From Candidatus Daviesbacteria bacterium (GTDB lineage: Bacteria; Patescibacteriota; Microgenomatia; Daviesbacterales; UBA10151): 47,704 nt of DNA. Position numbers and translations under genes: made by a program. Below are positions 37,691-45,286 of the stretch, one piece after another (position 1 is the stretch's first letter; the number at the start of each line of letters is the position of its first letter). The notes under the pieces were generated by a model that was given only the letters and a program-made list of their open reading frames with translations, ran no database searches and was not told where the DNA came from. The stretch spans positions 1 to 47,704 of the forward strand of contig JACOXG010000014.1 in NCBI GenBank assembly GCA_016176405.1, read 5' to 3'.

Positions 37691-39478
37691 TCAAAATTCT
37701 TGGAGTATTTTTAGTTTTTCTTCTTCACTCAAAGAGCTATCCCAATCAAAATATTTTTTAGCCTCCTCAATATTGCCCAATTTGTAATAGTTTATGGCCA
37801 AAAGTAACTTGACTCTAGGATTAGTAGGAGGCATGAGCTTTCTGTTAATCACTTCTAGGCTGGTTTGATATTTCCCCAGCTTTGCTAGAACAAGTGCATA
37901 GTCCATATAATCCCCTATTCTCGGTTTAGTCCAATGAGTCACCAAATATTCCAACACTTTTTCAGCTTTTTCATATTGACCTGTTTTATAATAGAGATTG
38001 GCTGCGTTCTGATAGGCTGTGGTAACTTCCGGTGCAATCTTGATGGCTTTTAAAAACATCTCTTCTGCTAATTTAAAATCTCCTTCTTCTAAGGCAATAT
38101 TTCCCATTGTATTAAGTAAAGGTGGGTGATCTTGATAGATATTAAAAGCTACTTCAGTCTCTTTTTTGGCCTCATTTAATAGGTTTCTTTCCAAATACCA
38201 TTGGGCTAAGAGTTGATGACCATGAACAGATAGAGGTGCATCCTTAACCATACTTTTAAATAAACTTTCCTCAGATAGCCAGACTAAATTTCTATTTATT
38301 AATACTCCTGAATAAATCAAAAGAATGGTCACTAAAGCTGCAATACCTAACCATTTGATTTTTATAAATTTTATAAAGAAAAAATAAAGTAGAAAGCCGC
38401 CAATAAAGCTTAGTCCAATTGAGGGAAAATACATCCATCTCTCAGCCAAAATATCCCCTTCTTTAAAAATAATTTTGGAAATTACTAAATATGAAACTAG
38501 AAAAGTTAACGCTCCAACACCAATTGGCGAATTTCTTAATCTTTTCATTACCGCCAAACCAAAAAGTACTATTAAAAAAATCAATCCTCCCATGGCTTGC
38601 CACGACTCAAAGATATTATTAATGGGCGTTAGCTCCTTATAATGATACGCAGCTGATAAATTCCAGGGTATGAATGTCTTGCTAATATAAATAAAGGCAA
38701 TTTTAAAAGAGGTCCAAATTCTGGTTACAAAATCTGTCAAGCTAAGTGGATTAATGACAAAAAAGTTTTTATCTCTACCGAATGCATATTCACCTAAAAT
38801 AAGAAAGCGCCAGATCATATAAAGAGAAGTAATAAAAATAAAAATGGCTATAATTTTGCCTAAATTTAACCAATTGAATTTTTTTCTAAATATTAAAATC
38901 AACACAAAGAGAACTGGCAGCGCAATAATTAGCTCTTTGGATAGAACCGCCAAAATAAAAAGTAGGGAGCTTAAACAAACCTTTAGATAATTGATCCTTT
39001 TACCTTCTGTTGCTGAAATAAGTACCAACCAAGACAGTATTCCAAAGCAAGCTGCCAGAATTTCCTCTCGGGATTTAATGTTAGCAACAGCCTCACTGTG
39101 AATGGGTAAAAAGGCATAAAACAAAGCAATAAATAAGCTTAGGACCCAATGACTAAATAACTTTTGAGAAAGCAGAAAAACCAAAAATGTGACGATTCCA
39201 TTCAAAATAATATTGATGATATGAAAACTGATCGGGGATGAACCAAATAGGGCAAAATTTAAGGCAAAAGAAAAAGAGGTCAAGGGACGAAAAAGACCGG
39301 CAGTTAAATCATCGGCCAGAAAAGGTTGTCTCCAAACCTGCCAAATCTGATTAAATTCTCTCAGATGATCAAGGTATTGATCATCATAGACAAAATCTCC
39401 ACTTATGGTATTTCCATAGAGAAGAAAACTCAAAAATAGACTGAGAAAGAATATCAGAATATTGTTTTTAAAACCCAT
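37691..39478 (-). CDS. GT-C type membrane glycosyltransferase with TPR repeats (TMTC-like)
   Basis: I start this at the ATG at 39478 (MGFKNNILIFFLSL), since the longer frame overlaps the next gene. The first 400 residues have about ten membrane segments. An early GDFVYDDQYLD loop is typical of GT-C mannosyltransferases of the TMTC/PMT type, where the acidic pair is at the active site, and HSEAVANIKSREE also fits that family. The last 170 residues are TPR-like repeats (LNTMGNIALEEGDFKLAEEM, AYQNAANLYYKTGQYEKAEK). The protein probably transfers a lipid-linked sugar to proteins or glycans at the outer face. The target is unknown. Confidence 0.78.
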   Translation of the reverse strand: MGFKNNILIFFLSLFLSFLLYGNTISGDFVYDDQYLDHLREFNQIWQVWRQPFLADDLTAGLFRPLTSFSFALNFALFGSSPISFHIINIILNGIVTFLVFLLSQKLFSHWVLSLFIALFYAFLPIHSEAVANIKSREEILAACFGILSWLVLISATEGKRINYLKVCLSSLLFILAVLSKELIIALPVLFVLILIFRKKFNWLNLGKIIAIFIFITSLYMIWRFLILGEYAFGRDKNFFVINPLSLTDFVTRIWTSFKIAFIYISKTFIPWNLSAAYHYKELTPINNIFESWQAMGGLIFLIVLFGLAVMKRLRNSPIGVGALTFLVSYLVISKIIFKEGDILAERWMYFPSIGLSFIGGFLLYFFFIKFIKIKWLGIAALVTILLIYSGVLINRNLVWLSEESLFKSMVKDAPLSVHGHQLLAQWYLERNLLNEAKKETEVAFNIYQDHPPLLNTMGNIALEEGDFKLAEEMFLKAIKIAPEVTTAYQNAANLYYKTGQYEKAEKVLEYLVTHWTKPRIGDYMDYALVLAKLGKYQTSLEVINRKLMPPTNPRVKLLLAINYYKLGNIEEAKKYFDWDSSLSEEEKLKILQEF

Positions 39479-39482
39479 TTCC

Positions 39483-39908
39483 TTATGGTTCAGGAGAAGA
39501 TGTAGGTGTCGGGCTCGGTGAAGTAGTTTCAGCAGAAGGTGAACCAATGTTGATTGGGGCTATATCAATCACCTTATTTTGAGAAGGCCGATACAAAATA
39601 GCTTTCTTGGCATTTGTATAAATTAATACCTTATCACCATTTTCCGCCCTTTGAAAAAAGGGCTGCTCTCTTAATCTTTCTACATCCGTGACTGTGGCCA
39701 CGGTGGGATCCTCTCCTGCTGGCAATTCCACCAGCTTTCCTATCTGATCAACCAATTTTCTGGCCTCCTCTTGACTTTGGGAGCCAGCTACTTGACCTTT
39801 TTGAGTAGATTGGTAATATAAATATCCACCGATAATGATGGCAATCAGCACCAAAGCTGCCACACCAGAGGCGATAATTTTTTGATTTAAAGTCAAATTA
39901 ATTTTCAT
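39483..39908 (-). CDS. Small membrane-anchored protein of unknown function
   Basis: The 141-residue protein has one membrane segment (residues 11-30, IASGVAALVLIAIIIGGYLYY). A small outside domain follows (ELPAGEDPTVATVTDVERLR, QPFFQRAENGDKVLIYTNAKK) and then a Ser/Thr/Pro-rich tail. The DPTVATVTD..L..QPFF..A..GDKVLI pattern is one I associate with proteins common in Microgenomates-type genomes, but I know no function for it. Its stop region overlaps the longer reading of the GT-C gene. Its start overlaps the receiver gene stop by four bases, so it is part of the two-component transcript. Confidence 0.65.
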   Translation of the reverse strand: MKINLTLNQKIIASGVAALVLIAIIIGGYLYYQSTQKGQVAGSQSQEEARKLVDQIGKLVELPAGEDPTVATVTDVERLREQPFFQRAENGDKVLIYTNAKKAILYRPSQNKVIDIAPINIGSPSAETTSPSPTPTSSPEP

Positions 39909-40297
39909 GAGGGCACCTCATTTCGGCTGTAACCTGCCAAAATTTCTTTGACCATATTGGTAATCCTTTTGGGATCATGTTCGCTTTTAACAATATATTT
40001 GACAGCACCCTTGGTGAGAGCCTCTTCCGCATCCTGCTGACCAGCCAAATTTGTCAGCATCACCACCGGGATAGATTTGGTATCAGGATCCGCTTTTAAT
40101 TTTTCCAAAAGTTGCATACCATTCATCTTTGGCATCATCACATCCAAAAGTATCAGGGTGGGCTTGACCTTTTTGGCTTTTTCCCAACCTTCCTCCCCAT
40201 CCCAGGCCATTTCCACCTCGTAACCTTCAAAAGTAAAGATTTTCTGATACATTCTAATCATTAACGGATCATCTTCAATTATCAGGACCTTGCTCAT
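39905..40297 (-). CDS. Single-domain response regulator (receiver 1)
   Basis: The 130-residue protein is a complete receiver domain with the acidic pair Asp9-Asp10, the phosphorylation site Asp52 (LILLDVMMP), Thr82 and Lys104. It has no output domain, so it acts by protein contacts or phosphotransfer. It is closely similar to receiver 2 (41235-41642), including NLAGQQDAE and GAVKYI, so one arose by duplication. It lies between the LytR_C gene and the small membrane protein gene, overlapping the latter by four bases. Confidence 0.93.
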   Translation of the reverse strand: MSKVLIIEDDPLMIRMYQKIFTFEGYEVEMAWDGEEGWEKAKKVKPTLILLDVMMPKMNGMQLLEKLKADPDTKSIPVVMLTNLAGQQDAEEALTKGAVKYIVKSEHDPKRITNMVKEILAGYSRNEVPS

Positions 40298-40299
40298 GA

Positions 40300-41130
40300 C
40301 TATTCTCCCTCAACAATTTGATCAACAATATCTTCGCCAATGATAATCCTGGCTGAGGCTGTTGAATCTTTCAACTCCCCTGAAATTGAGGCAATATTTA
40401 TTTCTTTTTCTAAATCCTCCAATAACAAATCCCCTCTTTCTTTGTAATCTTTTGATATAAAAAGTTGTGTTTCGGTATAGTCTGATGCATCTGCATTGGC
40501 TGTTTTAATCACTTGATATCCCAGCTCAATCAGTTGATCTGCCAATTTTTTAGCTGCTCCCTTAACAGTAGTACCATTTAAAACCTCAAATGACCACTCA
40601 GAGCGATCCAATTCCTCCTTTTTTTCCTCCACTACTTTTGTTTCTACCTTTGGTTTTTCTTCTACTTCTGGTGCTACCTTAGGTCTTAAGAAAATTAGGC
40701 CGATGATGACTACCACAATCAAAAGACCAAAAAGTATACCAATCACCAACAATTTTTTACTACCTCCTTGCTGCTCAGGATCCTCGTGGGTTTTAGATGC
40801 CTGTTCATCGAAATTAAGCGGGGCATTAAGATTGCTGTCTGGAACATCAGTTGGTTTAGTTAACTTCTCCACTTCCAGAGTGGCATCAACATTACTTACT
40901 GGTATGTCTTTCTGGGCTTCCCCCTTTTCTTCTACTTTTAGAGGAGCATCTGGATCAACTGCAGGAATGTTTGCCTGCGACTTCATTTTTTCTTCCACCT
41001 TTAAAGGGGCATCAGTATTGGTCGGTGGAATTGCTTTCTCTGCTTCTCGCTTTTGATCCGCCTTTAAAGGAGTATCTGGATCAACTGCAGGAATATCATC
41101 ATTAGTTTTTTTAGTTTGATTAGAATCCAT
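40300..41130 (-). CDS. Membrane protein with LytR C-terminal-type domain and acidic N-terminal repeats
   Basis: I start this at the ATG at 41130 (MDSNQTKKTNDD). The first 125 residues contain five imperfect repeats of the type IPAVDPDAPLKVEEK, predicted to be disordered and inside the cell. A membrane segment follows (LLVIGILFGLLIVVVIIGLIFL), then a LytR_C-type domain (VLNGTTVKGAAKKLADQLIELGYQVIKTANADASDY). LytR_C domains often occur in proteins linked to cell-wall polymer attachment. The catalytic LCP domain is absent. It is placed between two receiver genes, so the repeats might be contacts for signalling partners; that is a guess. Confidence 0.75.
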   Translation of the reverse strand: MDSNQTKKTNDDIPAVDPDTPLKADQKREAEKAIPPTNTDAPLKVEEKMKSQANIPAVDPDAPLKVEEKGEAQKDIPVSNVDATLEVEKLTKPTDVPDSNLNAPLNFDEQASKTHEDPEQQGGSKKLLVIGILFGLLIVVVIIGLIFLRPKVAPEVEEKPKVETKVVEEKKEELDRSEWSFEVLNGTTVKGAAKKLADQLIELGYQVIKTANADASDYTETQLFISKDYKERGDLLLEDLEKEINIASISGELKDSTASARIIIGEDIVDQIVEGE

Positions 41131-41132
41131 AG

Positions 41133-41230
41133 TATTAAATTCCAAATTCTAAAAATCAAATTCCAAACAAATTCTAAATATTAAATTATAAATTCACAAG
41201 TTTGGAATTTGGTGCTTGTGATTTGATCAT
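41133..41230. repeat. AT-rich palindromic intergenic repeat between receiver 2 and the LytR_C gene
   Basis: The words AAATTCCAAATTCTAAAAATC and TTTGGAATTTGGTGCTTG face each other around AATATTAAATTATAAATT. It is related to the element at 33110-33238. Its left end carries the alternative TTG start of the LytR_C frame. It could break up the operon or act as a processing site. Confidence 0.55.
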
Positions 41231-41234
41231 TACT

Positions 41235-41642
41235 TCAAGTTGTACTTGAAGTCTCTGGTTTTTCCTCCCTAGTATAACCTGCTAAAATCCCCTTGACCAT
41301 ATTAGCTACCTGTTTTGGTTCATACTCACTCTTAATAATATATTTGACCGCTCCTTTACTCATGGCATTTTCCGCATCCTGCTGACCGGCTAAATTAGTC
41401 AATATGACCACCGGAATAGATTTGGTCTCCGGATCCGCCTTTATTTTCTCCAACATCTGAATCCCGTTCATCACCGGCATCATAATATCCAAAAGTACCA
41501 GATTGGGTTTATTCTTTTTAATTTTTAAAAGTCCCTCCTCACCGTTAGTGGCTAAATCTACCTCATAACCTTCAAAGGCAAAGATTTTCTGATACATCTT
41601 GCTCATAAGTGGATCATCTTCAACAATGAGAATTTTAGACAT
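41235..41642 (-). CDS. Single-domain response regulator (receiver 2)
   Basis: This 135-residue receiver has Asp9-Asp10, the phosphorylation site Asp52 (LVLLDIMMP), a conserved Thr in VILTNLAG and Lys in YIIKSE. It is a near-duplicate of receiver 1 and ends in a short Thr/Ser-rich tail. No output domain is present. It is the middle one of three receivers in the cluster next to the histidine kinase, which is the likely phosphate source. Confidence 0.93.
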   Translation of the reverse strand: MSKILIVEDDPLMSKMYQKIFAFEGYEVDLATNGEEGLLKIKKNKPNLVLLDIMMPVMNGIQMLEKIKADPETKSIPVVILTNLAGQQDAENAMSKGAVKYIIKSEYEPKQVANMVKGILAGYTREEKPETSSTT

Positions 41643-41699
41643 AAAATTCTCCTTTTATTCTAAAAGGAAGGATATTGCTCATAGTATTTTTGACTAATG

Positions 41700-42077
41700 T
41701 TAACTTTCCTCCTTTATATAAGCTTCTATTTTCTTTTTAACTGCTTCAGGTTCAAAATTGGCTTTGACCATAAAAGAATCTGCTCCCAAACTGATGGCTT
41801 TTTTAATCGATTCATCGTCCCCTAAATTAGTCAATACCACCACCGGTATATCTTTCAAATCGAAATCTTTTTTCAGCACCCCCAGAACTTGAAAACCATC
41901 CATTCCCGGCATGATAATATCCAAAAGAATCAAGGTGGGTTTTAACTTTTTAGCTTTGTCCAATCCTTCTTGACCAGATGAGGCTATCTCTAAAGTATAA
42001 TCTTGGCCTGTAAACAGCCGTTGATAAACCCGCTGCACATAAGGATCATCCTCAATAATCAGTAAAATTTTACCCAT
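41700..42077 (-). CDS. Single-domain response regulator (receiver 3)
   Basis: I start this at the ATG at 42077 (MGKILLIIEDDPYVQ); the longer frame would run into the kinase gene. It has the acidic pair Asp10-Asp11, the phosphorylation site Asp53 (LILLDIIMPGMDG), the Thr in VVLTNLGDDES and Lys in FMVKANFEPE. It is more distant from receivers 1 and 2 than those are from each other. It is the first gene after the kinase and so the most likely cognate partner. Confidence 0.92.
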   Translation of the reverse strand: MGKILLIIEDDPYVQRVYQRLFTGQDYTLEIASSGQEGLDKAKKLKPTLILLDIIMPGMDGFQVLGVLKKDFDLKDIPVVVLTNLGDDESIKKAISLGADSFMVKANFEPEAVKKKIEAYIKEES

Positions 42078-42102
42078 ATTTATTCCAATAGTAATACTAG
42101 AC

Positions 42103-43704
42103 TTAAGTTTTGGCAACAGGTAATTCAAAGGTGAAAGTGGAACCTTTGCCTACTTCAGAGGCTGCCAAATAGATCTCGCCACCCATACTCTCCATCAGCA
42201 TTCTAGCAATATACAAACCTAAACCTGTACCCTTGGTGGTATCACGAGTCAGTAAACTCTCCCCGGCCTGTTGAAATTTTCTAAATAGTAGATTTTGTTG
42301 CTCTCTGGCAATCCCCCTACCAGTATCAGTCACCGATACCTTGAGAAAACCATCTTTGGTTGTTAAAGATAACTCAATACCACCTTTCTCAGTATATTTG
42401 ATGGCATTACTGATTAAATTAGCCACCACTTCCTTAGTTCTCTCTTGATCAGCCTCAACTTTGGAGTTGAACCTTTTGGCAGTTGCAAGTCTTAGATAAA
42501 GTCCTTTTTGCAAAGCCAAATTCTCCACCTCCCTGATGGCCTCATTAATAATTGGCACAATATCAAATTGCTCTTTTTTAAAAATAATCTTACCCTGTTC
42601 TAATCTGGACACATTCAAGAAATCATTAACTATCTCAATCAGTCTAATACTACTCTCCCTGATATCTTGAATCATCTCTCTAAAAGTATTGTCCTCTATT
42701 TTATCTGCATAATAGTCGTGGAGCATGGCAGCATTACCCCTGATCGAGGTTAAGGGTGTTCTCAGTTCATGAGAGGCAATGGAGAAAAATTCATCCTTGC
42801 TTCTCTCTATAACCTTTTCCAGAGTGATATCTTCAACTAACACCACTGAGCCAATGATCACCAACTCATCCCCTTCTAGAACCACAATTGGGGCAATAAA
42901 GATATGCAAAATTAAATTATTAAATTGTAGTTCCTTGACCTCGATGGGATTTTTCTTGTCAATTGAAGAGAGGATTTTGGTTCTTAAATCATACGTTGAC
43001 TTAAAAGTTTTTTCTATATCTTCCATGGTACATTTAACATTAAAAATTAAACTGGAGTGAAAAGCTCCTGGTTCTAAATCTGTGCTGGATTTACATAAAA
43101 TATGTTTGGCTGTGGGGTTAATAGTGACAATATTAGCTTTATTATCAGTTAAGATAAATCCCACATTAATAGTATTGATGGAGGCATCCAGCCTAGCTTG
43201 TTCTTCAATCAAGGCTTTAGTTCGCTCATGAACTTGTTTTTCAATTGATTCTTTAGATTGCTTTTCTAAACTGATATCCCTAAAAACCACCACTGCTCCT
43301 TTAGTACCCCCTACTTTTAAGGGAGTGATCGTGGCTGAAACCGGGAATTTAGGACCTGATTTAGGTTGGATAGAGAGATTATCTGCCAAGCCTGCCATAA
43401 AAACCTTACCAGTTTTCAACACCTGAGATGCAGGCCTTTCTTCATTAGGAAGTGGCCTATCATCTTTAAATACTGTAATGAGCTTTCTTAAATCTTGACC
43501 AATCACTTTATCTGCTTGAAGTCCTGTCATTTTAACAGCCATGTCATTCATTAACACCACTTTATAATCCTCATCCACTACATATAGACCCTCTCCCATG
43601 GCTGATAAAATTGCTTTATCCATATCTCCTTCTTCAAATATCTTTGGTTGGTTTTTAAATCTGGCAATAAATGCAGAAGCGATGGTCGTTAGTTCCTTAA
43701 TCAT
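42103..43704 (-). CDS. Soluble PAS-containing histidine kinase
   Basis: The 533-residue protein has no clear membrane segment. PAS-type domains cover about 30-145 and 170-295 (GLYVVDEDYKVVLMNDMAVKM, VGFILTDNKANIVTINPTAKH). A HisKA dimerisation domain follows with the phospho-accepting His312 (SIASHELRTPLTS), then a HATPase domain with ANLISNAIKYTEKG (N box), DTGRGIA, and GTGLGLYIARMLMES (G box). All boxes are intact. Its start ATGA overlaps the stop of the membrane sensor gene by four bases, so sensor and kinase are encoded as two proteins of one coupled unit. Confidence 0.94.
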   Translation of the reverse strand: MIKELTTIASAFIARFKNQPKIFEEGDMDKAILSAMGEGLYVVDEDYKVVLMNDMAVKMTGLQADKVIGQDLRKLITVFKDDRPLPNEERPASQVLKTGKVFMAGLADNLSIQPKSGPKFPVSATITPLKVGGTKGAVVVFRDISLEKQSKESIEKQVHERTKALIEEQARLDASINTINVGFILTDNKANIVTINPTAKHILCKSSTDLEPGAFHSSLIFNVKCTMEDIEKTFKSTYDLRTKILSSIDKKNPIEVKELQFNNLILHIFIAPIVVLEGDELVIIGSVVLVEDITLEKVIERSKDEFFSIASHELRTPLTSIRGNAAMLHDYYADKIEDNTFREMIQDIRESSIRLIEIVNDFLNVSRLEQGKIIFKKEQFDIVPIINEAIREVENLALQKGLYLRLATAKRFNSKVEADQERTKEVVANLISNAIKYTEKGGIELSLTTKDGFLKVSVTDTGRGIAREQQNLLFRKFQQAGESLLTRDTTKGTGLGLYIARMLMESMGGEIYLAASEVGKGSTFTFELPVAKT

Positions 43705-45278
43705 TTGATTTGACTGGAGATGAATCTGGCAATTAGATAGGCTGGAATAATAGACAAAATCAAAAGTCCTACAGCCACCAGGAAGGTAAATTCAATTGAT
43801 CTGCCAGCAGCTTGTAAAACTCCAATTTGCCTCTTGCCCACAAAAAGCATGCCCACTGGATTAGTATCTACATCTTTGAGAGGTAAATAGGCAGCAAAAT
43901 AAGGGGTGTTGAGCAGATTGACTGAAGTGGTAAAACTCTCACCATTCACCAGTACTTTCTCTTTAATATTGGAATTCTCCTCTTTAACTCCGATATATCG
44001 GGATTTCCCATCAGCAGCCAGCAGGGTGGTGGCTGCCAAAATATTATCTCCATAAATGGCTGCCTCAAGCCCGGTGGCAGCTTTAATTCCATCCACAAAG
44101 GCATTATCAATATTGGTGCCAGACATGACCGCCCCCACCACCTTCTCTCCACTCTTAATAGGGGCAGCTGCCCGAACACTAACCTCCGGTCCTAACACCC
44201 CATCTTTGGTACCCACCGAAGTATTAGCCTCCCCCACCAAGGCTCTGGTAATTTGGGGATCATCAGAGAGCGAATCTCCAATCCTTTCCTTATCCTCCCC
44301 TCTGGCTAACACTTGACCAGTCTCAGAAACAATTACTAACAAATTTTGCTTTTTAGTCAGCAGGAAGTCTTCGGCCTTTTTTGACAAGCTAGCCTTATCT
44401 TTGGCTTCCACTGCTGCAACTATTTGAGGATCTGAAGATAGGACTTGGGCATCGGATAGGGCCTCAGCCTTTTTACTGTCCACTGCATAATTTAGCACTT
44501 TAACGTCTGTTTCCAGTCTTTTGAGGGTTTCATCCTCCAGATTTTTAAGAAGTAAACCGGTAAAGGCAGTGGTGGTGATTAAGAAGATGATTAAAACCGA
44601 AAAAGTGGAGATCATAAACAATTGGCTCTGAATTCTTTTGAGCAGATAAAAATAAACCCATCTACCCAAAATCACCATGGCCAGAAGTAATACTCCATGA
44701 CTAATTAGCCATACTAATCCATGAGGAGCCACCATCTCATATAAATCAATAAAGGGTGTATTTTGTAAAAGACCGGCTAAAGATAGAGTCTCAGCTAAAG
44801 CCAGCACATAAAATGTCAGACTCAAGGGCTTCAGATGCGATTCCAAACCAACGGTGGCCCGGCGAAGATATAAAAAAGCCACCACCAAGGAAAGGATTGG
44901 AAAAGTCACCGGCAGTAAAGATAAACTTAAGGGGGGAAGCGTAAAAAGGGCTAGCTTAAGTTTAAAATGAGCTTGGATAGGTTCAAATATTAGACCCAGG
45001 ATCAAAAAAAGGTAACCGGTGATTCTGGTGGCTGCCACCAAATTGGAGTTAAGATTACCTCCTAACAGGGAACTTTCCAAAATAGTTGATTCAATAAAGG
45101 TAGCATGAATCAGAAAAGAGATGCTCAGCAGAATAAAACCTAAAATTTTGAAACTATCACTTAAGGTTTTTCTCCCTAGCCAGGCATCAAAGTAAAGCCA
45201 GCCTGTTAAAAAGAACACTAAGCTAGCAAATAAATTTAAGGCAAAATGTGCATTTTCTAAAAAAAATTGATTCCACAT
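43701..45278 (-). CDS. Membrane sensor with seven N-terminal helices and an extracellular Cache domain
   Basis: The 525-residue protein begins with about seven membrane segments (ALNLFASLVFFLTGWLYFDAWL onward). A further membrane segment follows at about 220-240. Then comes an outside Cache-type sensory domain (LKRLETDVKVLNYAVDSKKAEAL, FLLTKKQNLLVIVSETGQVLARG, VGAVMSGTNIDNAFVDGI), and a final membrane segment at the end (FLVAVGLLILSIIPAYLIA) with only a few residues after it. There is no kinase domain. It looks like the sensory half of a histidine kinase split from its catalytic half. The ligand is unknown, though Cache domains bind small molecules such as amino acids or carboxylates. Confidence 0.82.
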   Translation of the reverse strand: MWNQFFLENAHFALNLFASLVFFLTGWLYFDAWLGRKTLSDSFKILGFILLSISFLIHATFIESTILESSLLGGNLNSNLVAATRITGYLFLILGLIFEPIQAHFKLKLALFTLPPLSLSLLPVTFPILSLVVAFLYLRRATVGLESHLKPLSLTFYVLALAETLSLAGLLQNTPFIDLYEMVAPHGLVWLISHGVLLLAMVILGRWVYFYLLKRIQSQLFMISTFSVLIIFLITTTAFTGLLLKNLEDETLKRLETDVKVLNYAVDSKKAEALSDAQVLSSDPQIVAAVEAKDKASLSKKAEDFLLTKKQNLLVIVSETGQVLARGEDKERIGDSLSDDPQITRALVGEANTSVGTKDGVLGPEVSVRAAAPIKSGEKVVGAVMSGTNIDNAFVDGIKAATGLEAAIYGDNILAATTLLAADGKSRYIGVKEENSNIKEKVLVNGESFTTSVNLLNTPYFAAYLPLKDVDTNPVGMLFVGKRQIGVLQAAGRSIEFTFLVAVGLLILSIIPAYLIARFISSQIK

Positions 45279-45286
45279 AGGGCAGG

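Noticed and set aside
37691-39547. Longer start of the GT-C gene at 39547
   Set aside because: The added residues come from the coding region of the neighbouring small membrane protein in another frame, and the ATG at 39478 begins a normal membrane segment.
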